DNA from: a virus
Strand: one strand, 5' to 3'
IMG/VR virus record: IMGVR_UViG_3300033141_003018
Location: 1-36,627 of that record
DNA length: 36,627 nt
Below the pieces are notes generated by a model. The model saw nothing but the letters and a program-made list of their open reading frames with translations, was not told the DNA's origin and did not search any database. Position numbers and translations under genes: made by a program. This document shows, piece after piece, positions 23,990 to 30,765 of this stretch; position 1 is the stretch's first letter, and each line of letters starts with the position of its first letter.

Positions 23990-24642
23990 AAATATACGAA
24001 AACATAAGACAAGATAAAAAATTTGTGGTTTGTTCGTTTTACACTAGTGGCGAATACTATGAGGGTGTGTTCTTGGATAAACTGTTCCCAAGTTTAAAAA
24101 AATATGATTTACCATATCATGTAGAGGAAATTGAAAGCTTGGGCGCATGGCAGCTAAATACTGGTTTGAAGTCCTTGTTTATTGAAAAAATGTTGATAAA
24201 CTATCCCACCACAGATGTAGTGTGGGTTGATGTAGATGGTGAATTTGTGCAATACCCCAAACTGTTTGAGAATATACCTGGAGAATATGATTTGGCTGTA
24301 GGATATACAGATATGGATAAGTGGTATAACACAACAAGATACCATGGTAAACAGCAACTTAATAGTGCAACGTGTATGTTTAGAGCTAAAAAAAAGACAC
24401 TGGATATCGTGCACGATTGGAGAGCTAGAATATTGGTAAACGCTACTGAGGTATGGGAACAGGAGCACTTACAAGTAGCAATAGACAGGTATAATGGCAT
24501 AAGTGTTTTTAGGTTACCGATTGAATATCATTACATAACAACACTTCCAGGCGGGGATATACCTCATATAAAAGTAGACGACCCGGTAATCTTACAACAT
24601 CAAGCTGGTAGAAGAGTAAACAGAAGATTAGAGACTGTATAG
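23986..24642 (+). CDS. GT-A type glycosyltransferase, 218 aa
   Basis: ATG 23986 in an ATGA overlap is chosen over TTG 23965. The domain looks GT-A: FVVCSFYTSGEYYEGVFLDK, then a DxD motif in TTDVVWVDVDGEFVQYPKLF, which would bind the metal and nucleotide sugar. LNSATCMFRAKKKTLDIVHD and VWEQEHLQVAIDRYN follow, as in nucleotide-diphospho-sugar transferases with a late catalytic acid. It is the only GT-A enzyme of the cluster; the other GTs are GT-B. Donor and acceptor unknown. Confidence 0.78.
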   Translation: MKIYENIRQDKKFVVCSFYTSGEYYEGVFLDKLFPSLKKYDLPYHVEEIESLGAWQLNTGLKSLFIEKMLINYPTTDVVWVDVDGEFVQYPKLFENIPGEYDLAVGYTDMDKWYNTTRYHGKQQLNSATCMFRAKKKTLDIVHDWRARILVNATEVWEQEHLQVAIDRYNGISVFRLPIEYHYITTLPGGDIPHIKVDDPVILQHQAGRRVNRRLETV

Positions 24643-24644
24643 CA

Positions 24645-25292
24645 ATGAAATTTGATTTCAATACTATTGATAATTTCAATGAGCACATAAGTAAATCTAT
24701 ACCAAATTATGATATTCTCCTTAATAGTTTAGTAAGATTGTCTAAGTATTTTATAGTGAATAAATACAGTGTGTATGATTTAGGTTGCTCTACCGCCACC
24801 CTACTATTTGAGTTATCTAAATTATATCCTAATATAAAAAAGATTGGTATAGATAATAGTGCTAACATACTTCCAGAGGAGCATTCTAAGGATATAACAT
24901 TTTTGTTGCATGACCTGAACAAGGGAATAACTTTAGAGTCATCGTGTTTAGTATTTTCAATATTTACGTTGCAATTTTTAGACAGGGGCATACGGCAGGA
25001 CATAATAAACGAAGTATATAATAAGCTATGCGTTGGTGGAGCGTTTATAGTAGCTGAGAAAACTTATGCAGATAGCGCTATTACGCAAGATATATTCACA
25101 TTTACATACTATGATTTTAAGAAGTCCGAGTTTACAGAAAAAGAAATCTTGGATAAAGAAAAAGACTTAAGGAGCATTCTTAGACCGAATAGAAGTGATG
25201 TAAATCTTAAAATGCTAAAAAACGCTGGGTTTAGTAATATAGAAAAATTTTATAAATATTTCATGTTTGAAGGTTATATCTGTATAAAATAA
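24645..25292 (+). CDS. CmoA-like SAM-binding methyltransferase
   Basis: 215 aa. The sequence follows CmoA, the enzyme that makes carboxy-SAM for tRNA wobble uridine modification: SKSIPNYDILLNSLVRLSKY, VYDLGCSTATLLFELSKLYP, KIGIDNSANILPEE, FSIFTLQFLDRGIRQDIINE, GGAFIVAEKTY, and a C-terminal LKNAGFSNIEKFYKYFMFEG. It is about 30 residues shorter than cellular CmoA. Aligned to E. coli CmoA from memory, the position of the carboxylate-binding Arg (Arg199) appears to be Glu here (DKEKDL). If right, the enzyme may use plain SAM. No CmoB partner is present. The ribosome site is weak. Confidence 0.8.
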   Translation: MKFDFNTIDNFNEHISKSIPNYDILLNSLVRLSKYFIVNKYSVYDLGCSTATLLFELSKLYPNIKKIGIDNSANILPEEHSKDITFLLHDLNKGITLESSCLVFSIFTLQFLDRGIRQDIINEVYNKLCVGGAFIVAEKTYADSAITQDIFTFTYYDFKKSEFTEKEILDKEKDLRSILRPNRSDVNLKMLKNAGFSNIEKFYKYFMFEGYICIK

Positions 25293-25304
25293 GGAGCATA
25301 TTTT

Positions 25305-25916
25305 ATGGGCAGTGAATATTTTGATAGGGATTACTTTGAAGGCAGCAATAGCAATAGAAAATCAGGATATTTAAAAAGTAGTTTTCGTCTCGGTAATGAT
25401 GTTTTTACTCACCAAGCTAATATGCTCTTTGATATATTAAAGTTGGACAATAAAGTAGTAATTGACCTGGGGTGTGCTAGAAATAACTTAGTTTATTGGT
25501 TAAGAAAGCGTGGAGTTCTTGCGTGGGGGCAGGATATATCAAAATGGTGTAAAGAGAACTCGTACGCTAAAGACTACCATAAGCGTGGAGACATTAGCAA
25601 GGAAATGCTTTTTGATGACAACTCTGTAGATGCTGTGGTCTCTTTTGAAACACTTGAACATATAGGAGATGTTGATAGATTATTATCTAACATCAGGCGA
25701 GTTTTAAAACCTGGCGGATATTTATTTGCAACGATAAGTAGTGATGGGCATGAAAATGACATATCTGCAGTTACGTTAAAAGATAGGCCTTGGTGGAATA
25801 GTAAATTTGGAGAGTTTTTCGTAAAACAAGATAATCTGATTGAAAAGTTTAATAGTACATATCTGGTTAAGTCATATTGCTGGAAAGTTTATTGCTATAA
25901 GGTGACAGATAAATGA
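25305..25916 (+). CDS. Class I SAM methyltransferase, 203 aa
   Basis: Has AAGGAG 8 nt before the ATG, one of the few independent ribosome sites in the operon. Motif I is KVVIDLGCARNNLVYWLRKR; LAWGQDISKWCKEN gives the strand-2 acid; DDNSVDAVVSFETLEHIGDV is motif IV; IRRVLKPGGYLFATISSDGH follows. This is a complete Methyltransf_11 layout. The N-terminal MGSEYFDRDYFEGSNSNRKS is typical of sugar and lipid-linked glycan methylases with a YFD-DYF start. Its acceptor is unknown. Confidence 0.86.
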   Translation: MGSEYFDRDYFEGSNSNRKSGYLKSSFRLGNDVFTHQANMLFDILKLDNKVVIDLGCARNNLVYWLRKRGVLAWGQDISKWCKENSYAKDYHKRGDISKEMLFDDNSVDAVVSFETLEHIGDVDRLLSNIRRVLKPGGYLFATISSDGHENDISAVTLKDRPWWNSKFGEFFVKQDNLIEKFNSTYLVKSYCWKVYCYKVTDK

Positions 25917-26707
25917 AATGCATGTTTTTAATTACTACTGAGTTGGCTGAGAGATTGTTTAAATTTATCTACCCGAAGATGGAAGAGAGAATCCTATTTA
26001 CGAAGTTTGATGACATAACTAAATTTGAAAAGCCAGATTTAATAGTTACTGCTGCTGCCCATGAGGATATAAACAAAAATATAATAAGCCATTTCGGAAG
26101 TAAATCTTTATTTGTGGTAGAGGGGTTAAATAATTGGAAATACATAAAGGGAAATTATGTAGATAGGGTAGCAGTCTGGGGCAAGAATATGAAAGAAGAT
26201 TTTATTAAGGCTGGATGGACAAAAGAAAAGATAGTTATTACCGGTTGTCCAAGATTCGAAACACATAAGCGAAGAGTGCTAATAGCACTGCCTGCTTATG
26301 GAAAATCTGAAATGAATAGTGAAATACTTATTTCGAAGATAACTAATTTCTTAAAAGACAGAAATGTTATTGTTAGTGTTAAACGTCATCCAGGTGTCTC
26401 AAATGAAAAACAGGACATTGTAGAGTGCTTAAGAGAATGTGAGATTGTAATAACCGGTGCTTCAACCATTGCCTTACACGCATTATTAATGGATAAGAAA
26501 GTTATTTGTTTTGATACAAATATGAATCTATTTGTAAGAGAGAAGCATTTTAGGGAGCTTACAAAGAAGATTAAAATCTGCTATTCATATACTGAAATAT
26601 TAAATGAGTTTGAGCAAGATGAAACTATTACTGATTATCTATACGATAGTTTTGGAGCAGCTGATAATATAATAAGGCTTATCAATGAAATGGGGGATGC
26701 TAAATGA
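25913..26707 (+). CDS. GT-B-like transferase, 264 aa
   Basis: ATGA overlaps at both ends. The N-terminal half (FLITTELAERLFKFIYPKME, PDLIVTAAAHEDINKNIISH) and the C-terminal half (IVITGCPRFETHKR, NVIVSVKRHPGVSNEK, CEIVITGASTIALHALLMDK, KVICFDTN) match the GT-B pattern of CDP-glycerol- or CMP-Kdo-type transferases and UDP-GlcNAc 2-epimerase-like proteins; VKRHPG and GASTIALHA are the expected donor-site loops. It is short for the fold and may be minimal. Probably a sugar or polyol-phosphate transferase. Confidence 0.72.
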   Translation: MKCMFLITTELAERLFKFIYPKMEERILFTKFDDITKFEKPDLIVTAAAHEDINKNIISHFGSKSLFVVEGLNNWKYIKGNYVDRVAVWGKNMKEDFIKAGWTKEKIVITGCPRFETHKRRVLIALPAYGKSEMNSEILISKITNFLKDRNVIVSVKRHPGVSNEKQDIVECLRECEIVITGASTIALHALLMDKKVICFDTNMNLFVREKHFRELTKKIKICYSYTEILNEFEQDETITDYLYDSFGAADNIIRLINEMGDAK

Positions 26708-27288
26708 TTAGAATAACCAAAGAACAGCGCGTTGCGGCAGAGCATAAATGGCGCGGTGAGCGTGGAGTACCATTAAATACAGAAGACCACGATAATATGC
26801 ACGTTAAGAGATATGACTTTGCTAATCTATTTTCAGAGAATAAATTAGTGCTAGACCTCGGTTGTGGTAGCGGTTATGGTTCCGCAATACTAGCAAAGAA
26901 AGCGTGGGGAGTACATGGGATTGATAAAACAGAAGATGCAATCGATTTTGCGAAAAGGTATTACGATAAAGGTAACGTGGAGTGGTTTGTTGAGTTTTTT
27001 CCGCTTATTCAAAAAGAAGACAAAAAATACGACGTAGTTGTGTGTCATGAAGTAATAGAGCATGTAGAGGATGACATGTTGCTATTACAAGAGATAAAGC
27101 GTGTGATGAAAGATGATGGCATATTTGTCGGTACTACTCCAATCAAGAAAGAGCACGAAGGACCGGCTAAGTGGCACATGCGTGAATATAGTATGAAAGA
27201 ATATAAGATACTTTTGAAGAGGGTTTTTAGTCAAGTAGATGTAATCTATTTTGACCACAATAAAAGTATGGGAATATGTAAAAAATGA
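26704..27288 (+). CDS. Class I SAM methyltransferase, 194 aa
   Basis: ATGA overlap with the previous gene. Full motif set: LVLDLGCGSGYGSAILAKKA (motif I), WGVHGIDKTEDAIDFAKRYY, KKYDVVVCHEVIEHVEDDML, IKRVMKDDGIFVGTTPIKKE. Closest in layout to UbiG-like and sugar methyltransferases. The C-terminal part HMREYSMKEYKILLKRVFSQ is the usual substrate-side helix pair. It has the best-preserved SAM loop of the cluster, so it is very likely active. Acceptor unknown. Confidence 0.88.
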   Translation: MIRITKEQRVAAEHKWRGERGVPLNTEDHDNMHVKRYDFANLFSENKLVLDLGCGSGYGSAILAKKAWGVHGIDKTEDAIDFAKRYYDKGNVEWFVEFFPLIQKEDKKYDVVVCHEVIEHVEDDMLLLQEIKRVMKDDGIFVGTTPIKKEHEGPAKWHMREYSMKEYKILLKRVFSQVDVIYFDHNKSMGICKK

Positions 27289-27557
27289 CAAAAGAAGACT
27301 TTATTGGTGCATGTGTCGATAAGGGATGGTTATGGAAACAAGAAGAAAAAAAAATTCTTATAAAGTTAAAGAATGAAAGGATTGTAGAGGTTGATACTAC
27401 TAAAGGACCGCTCTCAAAAGAACTAATCAAGCATATTGGTGCTCAAGATGTGGTACAGATGACACGAATCGTTGGTTACTATTCTAATGTTCATAACTGG
27501 AATAAATCCAAATTGGGTGAGTTGAAAGATAGGCATACTGGAGACTACTTTGCATGA
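27285..27557 (+). CDS. Small protein with NrdD-tail-like motif, 90 aa
   Basis: ATGA overlap with the methyltransferase. The N-terminal half is unknown (FIGACVDKGWLWKQEEKK). The C-terminal half, TRIVGYYSNVHNWNKSKLGE then LKDRHTGDYFA, resembles the last part of anaerobic ribonucleotide reductase and its small stand-alone relatives, where similar R-V-GYY-----NWN-SK-GE--DR stretches occur. The metal-binding Cys pairs and glycyl-radical motif of NrdD are not present, so it is not a reductase. Role unknown; regulation or folding of a partner is possible. Confidence 0.6.
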   Translation: MTKEDFIGACVDKGWLWKQEEKKILIKLKNERIVEVDTTKGPLSKELIKHIGAQDVVQMTRIVGYYSNVHNWNKSKLGELKDRHTGDYFA

Positions 27558-27847
27558 GGAAATGTCAGTTATGTGATAGGGAGAAATTAACTACTTGGTA
27601 TTACGAAGATGATATATGTTGGATATGTGAATGTAAAACGTGTCATAGTCCAATGGTAGTATTAAAAGCGCACAGAAAACCAATTAAAAATGAATTGGAA
27701 CACATGTTAAATAAAGCACGAAAGCTATTCAATATGAAAACACACACGTTTGATTTTAACATGAGAACAATTCCAGACCATTTCCATTTTCATTTAAGGG
27801 AATTTAATGGGAGAACAGATGAGCCTTTTGAATACCATTATTTCTAA
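27554..27847 (+). CDS. HIT-like / zinc-binding small protein, 97 aa
   Basis: ATGA overlap at its start. N-terminal RKCQLCDREKLTTWYYEDD and WICECKTCHSPMVVLKAHRK give a CxxC and a CxxC pair. The C-terminal part contains IPDHFHFHLREF, an alternating His triad as in HIT-family nucleotide hydrolases and transferases (HxHxH). Stand-alone proteins with this plan exist but are poorly studied. It could act on a nucleotide-linked intermediate of the cluster; this is inference from the His motif. Ends by overlapping the next gene by 41 nt. Confidence 0.65.
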   Translation: MRKCQLCDREKLTTWYYEDDICWICECKTCHSPMVVLKAHRKPIKNELEHMLNKARKLFNMKTHTFDFNMRTIPDHFHFHLREFNGRTDEPFEYHYF

Positions 27848-28106
27848 TTGCGGTATAGTTACGTCGTATATTTTAGAGGGTATATATTTAAGACAACCAT
27901 CTGAAATTAAAAAAATAGTTCCTGTTGGGGAATTAATAATTATGTATATTAAAAAAGATTGCTATACCCCAATGATGTGGAGAAAAGAGTTTCGAGAAAG
28001 TGGTTTTGAATTAGATGTTAAAGCTATTAACAAAATAATATCGCACGAGTTATATAGTAAGTTTAGCGAGAAATACGAAGTTTACTGTTACAGGAGAAAA
28101 CTATGA
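27807..28106 (+). CDS. Hypothetical 99-aa protein
   Basis: AAGGGAA lies about 6 nt upstream of ATG 27807, within the HIT-like gene. The pattern (VPVGELIIMYIKKDCYTPMM, WRKEFRESGFELDVKAINKI, then ELYSKFSEKYEVYCYRRKL) resembles the C-terminal end of class I methyltransferases, where a strand, a helix and a final beta hairpin follow the active site. No SAM loop is present, so it may be a remnant or a partner subunit. Coupled to the next gene by ATGA. Confidence 0.6.
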   Translation: MGEQMSLLNTIISNCGIVTSYILEGIYLRQPSEIKKIVPVGELIIMYIKKDCYTPMMWRKEFRESGFELDVKAINKIISHELYSKFSEKYEVYCYRRKL

Positions 28107-28555
28107 TAATGATAACTGCAATATTATTAGCAACAATTACAAGTGCCACACTATATAGATTAGGTGGTTCTGCTAAAAATGGTAGCTGGTATGATATATT
28201 AAAGAATACCAAAACAAGGGACCTTGGTTGTCCACTGATTGCTATGACTATTATGTCATTCTATATATTTGCCCCTTTATGGATACATGCTGTAAGCTTT
28301 CTTTTGTGTTTCGGAGCACTTACCACATATTGGGATAGGATATTTAAACACGACAACTTTTATATGCATGGACTTATGATAGGTCTTGCATATATACCAT
28401 ATGTTATGTGTATTCATTGGTATATGATTGTATTTAGGGCTATAATAATGGCTATTTTTATGGGGATTTGGTGTGAATTATTTAAAAATGATGTAGTCGA
28501 AGAGACTGGAAGAGGCTCTATAATAGCCTTAACGTTACCACTACTATTACTATAA
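28103..28555 (+). CDS. Polytopic membrane protein, 150 aa
   Basis: About five hydrophobic segments (ITAILLATITSATLYRLGG, LIAMTIMSFYIFAPLWIHAV, FLLCFGALTTYW, MIGLAYIPYVMCIHWYMIVF, AIIMAIFMGIWCELF) with short loops; LPLLLL ends the chain. Small inner-membrane proteins of this shape occur in many phages, often with lysis or envelope functions. Here it lies inside the glycosylation operon, coupled by ATGA, so export or membrane anchoring of a glycan intermediate is a possible role. No family recognised with confidence. Confidence 0.72.
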   Translation: MIMITAILLATITSATLYRLGGSAKNGSWYDILKNTKTRDLGCPLIAMTIMSFYIFAPLWIHAVSFLLCFGALTTYWDRIFKHDNFYMHGLMIGLAYIPYVMCIHWYMIVFRAIIMAIFMGIWCELFKNDVVEETGRGSIIALTLPLLLL

Positions 28556-28567
28556 GAAGAGGATGTT

Positions 28568-28858
28568 ATGAATGGTGAAATTCTACAATTATACAACAAA
28601 TTAAAAGAGGATTTTTCAATATTAAAAACTCAATTTGATGAAAGGTGGCGTGCACATGATATTGCGTCTCAAGAAAGAGCTAAAGACTATTATAAAAAAT
28701 TTGATGAACTAAAAGAGAGTCTTGGTGATATATTACGCAATCTTAGTGATGTTAAAACCCTTAAGAGCAGAGTAAATACGCTTGAGAGGTTAGTCATAGC
28801 AGTAATTATATTGGGTATTGCAATTGGTCTATGGGGAAGATATTTAATGGCGGGGTGA
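28568..28858 (+). CDS. XhlA-like coiled-coil protein with C-terminal membrane helix
   Basis: 96 aa: a charged coiled coil (KEDFSILKTQFDERWRAHDI, KDYYKKFDELKESLGDILRN, LKSRVNTLE) ending in one hydrophobic helix (RLVIAVIILGIAIGLWGRYL). This is the plan of XhlA/haemolysin-like membrane proteins that partner with holins. AGAGGATG-type ribosome site. No holin or endolysin gene is seen next to it, except the polytopic protein directly upstream, so a lysis role is tentative. It is followed 4 nt later by the nucleotidyltransferase gene. Confidence 0.7.
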   Translation: MNGEILQLYNKLKEDFSILKTQFDERWRAHDIASQERAKDYYKKFDELKESLGDILRNLSDVKTLKSRVNTLERLVIAVIILGIAIGLWGRYLMAG

Positions 28859-28862
28859 TGAA

Positions 28863-29453
28863 ATGAGAGTATTATTGCTTTGTGGTGGAACGGGAACAAG
28901 ATTATTACCATTAACGAAGTATATGCCAAAATCAATGGTGCCTATACATGGTAAGCCATTGTTATATTACCTGTTAAAATGGTTAAAGAATCATGATGTT
29001 GTACTTTCTATAGGGTACCAGAGAAATGCAATAAGGAACTGGTGTAAAGAAAATAATATAGTTGTGGAGTTTATAGATGAAATAGCGCCTCTGGGTACAG
29101 GTGGCGCATTACGAATAGCAGAACCATTCTTTAAGACTAATAGAAAATTTGCAGTTATAAATGGGGATACATTTATAGATGAAGACTTAACTAAAATCGG
29201 CAAAGCACATAAGGGTATAGCTACTATAGTTACTGCCAAATCAAAGTTAGATGGGAAAATAAGACCGGCTGGTATATATATTTTTTCTAATAAGATTTTT
29301 AAATATTTAGATAGACCTGCTGAATTTAATCTTGACGAAAGATTAAAGTGTATAGAAACCAATGACTACTTTTCTGAAAAAAAGTATCTTGATATAGGCA
29401 CGCACGAAGGGTTAAAATTTGCTAAAAAGAGTAGGCTCTTTAGGGAGAAGTGA
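28863..29453 (+). CDS. hddC: Sugar-phosphate nucleotidyltransferase, HddC-like
   Basis: 196 aa. The nucleotidyltransferase signature is LLCGGTGTRLLPLTKYMPKS with the conserved Lys in MVPIHGKPLLYYL. It has EIAPLGTGGALRIAEPFF and the metal/sugar Asp in INGDTFIDEDL, and ends with DYFSEKKYLDIGTHEGLKFA, typical of D-glycero-alpha-D-manno-heptose-1-phosphate guanylyltransferases. HddC joins GTP and heptose-1-phosphate into GDP-heptose. It is about 30 residues shorter than usual. The adjacent kinase makes the heptose assignment much stronger than for a generic RfbA-like enzyme, but mannose-type substrates remain possible. Confidence 0.78.
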   Translation: MRVLLLCGGTGTRLLPLTKYMPKSMVPIHGKPLLYYLLKWLKNHDVVLSIGYQRNAIRNWCKENNIVVEFIDEIAPLGTGGALRIAEPFFKTNRKFAVINGDTFIDEDLTKIGKAHKGIATIVTAKSKLDGKIRPAGIYIFSNKIFKYLDRPAEFNLDERLKCIETNDYFSEKKYLDIGTHEGLKFAKKSRLFREK

Positions 29454-30478
29454 TGATAAATCACAAAATACGCTCAGTTGCGCCATTAAGATTAGGTATT
29501 GCTGGTGGGTCAAGTGACCTAGATAGCTTTGTAAGAGAACATGGCGGCTTTGTATTAAATGCTACAATAAATAAATATGTATATGCTTCGCTTATACCAC
29601 GTACGGATGGAAAAATAAGCATAACTTCACATGATTATAACATCATAGTAAATGGTAGGGCAGATAAGAAAATGCCTTATGATGGTAATCTGGATTTAAT
29701 AAAAGCTGTTATTAACAGGATACATGGATTTCATCCTGAAGCAATATCCGGATTTGACATTGTAGTATCGTCTGATGCACCTCCTGGTGCTGGACTTGGT
29801 ACATCATCTACCGTAGTGGTAGCTATATTGGGTCTATTTAGAGAATGGCTTGATTTACATCTTAACGACTACAATATGGCACGTTTGGCATGGGAAATAG
29901 AACGTAGAGATTTAGCTATGGCTGGTGGTTCTCAAGACCAATATGCCGCGGTATTTGGCGGTTTTAATTTTATGGAGTTTCATACTGATGGTTCTGTTAT
30001 AGTCAATCCATTACGTATTAGAGAATGGGTACGTAGAGAATTACAGCATAATATGTTGTTGGTGTATACTGGGTTAACGCACATATCATCTGATTTGATT
30101 GAAGACCAAGAAAAAAAGACTACACGGAATGTAGAGTACATAAAACATATTAAGGGAATGGCTATAGCAGCAAAAGAAGCTTTACTAACAGAGGATTTAA
30201 GTAATTTTGGGCAGCTATTATCGTTAGAGTGGGATTATAAGAAGAAATTATCTGGAAAAGTTACTAATGATGTCATAGAGGCAATGGAAAATGTTGCGCT
30301 TGAACATGGTGCTGAAGGACTTAAGGTTACTGGTGCCGGTGGCGGGGGCATGATGATGATATACGCAGATTGGCAAAAGAAACATGGTATAGCAGAAGCA
30401 CTTAGAAAATTAGGTTGTCAACCATGGGATTTTGCATGGGGACACGGTGGAGTATATACATGGAGCATACGTCAATGA
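29453..30478 (+). CDS. hddA: GHMP kinase, HddA-like heptose-7-phosphate kinase
   Basis: 341 aa from ATG 29453 (TGATG overlap with the previous stop; AGGGAG upstream). GHMP layout: substrate loop APLRLGIAGGSSDLDSF (10-26), ATP loop PPGAGLGTSS (110-119), WEIERRDLAMAGGSQDQYAA (a typical heptose/fucose kinase segment), and C-terminal KVTGAGGGGMMMIY (about 291-304). HddA phosphorylates D-glycero-D-manno-heptose 7-phosphate at C1. With the HddC-like enzyme it forms the last two kinds of step to GDP-heptose; isomerase GmhA and phosphatase GmhB are not in the window and may be supplied by the host. Confidence 0.85.
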   Translation: MINHKIRSVAPLRLGIAGGSSDLDSFVREHGGFVLNATINKYVYASLIPRTDGKISITSHDYNIIVNGRADKKMPYDGNLDLIKAVINRIHGFHPEAISGFDIVVSSDAPPGAGLGTSSTVVVAILGLFREWLDLHLNDYNMARLAWEIERRDLAMAGGSQDQYAAVFGGFNFMEFHTDGSVIVNPLRIREWVRRELQHNMLLVYTGLTHISSDLIEDQEKKTTRNVEYIKHIKGMAIAAKEALLTEDLSNFGQLLSLEWDYKKKLSGKVTNDVIEAMENVALEHGAEGLKVTGAGGGGMMMIYADWQKKHGIAEALRKLGCQPWDFAWGHGGVYTWSIRQ

Positions 30479-30762
30479 AGATACCAGAACACATTAGAGA
30501 TAATGTAGAAAATATGGTAGTCACAAATAACCAATTTATTGTGGCGCCAACAACAGAAATAGGAGACGAAAATGCCAAAAGCAAAGATATCGAGGAAAGT
30601 AAGGGCGGCAAGAAGGGCCGAGAAAAGAAAAAGAAAATAAGAATGTGTAATAAAAACGGGGTGTGTCCATTTAAGAATGTATGGACACATCCTGATAGAT
30701 GTTATGCAACGTTTTCCGTTTGGCATACATGTCTTCATAAAGGTAAAGAACGCAAGGTGTAA
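30475..30762 (+). CDS. Small Lys-rich protein with Cys-rich C-terminus, 95 aa
   Basis: ATGA overlap with the kinase (ATG 30475). The N-terminal 30 residues are ordinary, the middle is Lys/Glu/Gly-rich (KDIEESKGGKKGREKKKK), and the C-terminal 39 residues carry four Cys and two His (CNKNGVCPFKNVW, RCYATFSVWHTCLHKG) that could bind a metal. An in-frame ATG at 30643 could start just that part. A different frame at 30572 has a better ribosome site, so real expression may be split. No family recognised. Confidence 0.6.
   Translation: MKIPEHIRDNVENMVVTNNQFIVAPTTEIGDENAKSKDIEESKGGKKGREKKKKIRMCNKNGVCPFKNVWTHPDRCYATFSVWHTCLHKGKERKV
30572..30640 (+). CDS. Nested 22-aa basic peptide, alternative frame
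   Basis: ATG 30572 preceded by AGGAG at 6-7 nt. The peptide MPKAKISRKVRAARRAEKRK ends RK and TAA, is almost all Lys/Arg/Ala, and lies inside the 95-aa gene in another frame. The ribosome site is better than those of the surrounding frame, which is why it is listed. It may be a small nucleic-acid-binding peptide or a chance frame. Confidence 0.35.
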   Translation: MPKAKISRKVRAARRAEKRKRK

Positions 30763-30765
30763 AAA

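Noticed and set aside
27285-27557. Functional anaerobic ribonucleotide reductase
   Set aside because: Only 90 residues, with none of the catalytic Cys, glycyl-radical or zinc motifs.
28863-29453. Glucose-1-phosphate thymidylyltransferase (RfbA)
   Set aside because: The protein is much shorter than RfbA and is paired with an HddA-like kinase; heptose guanylyltransferase fits better.
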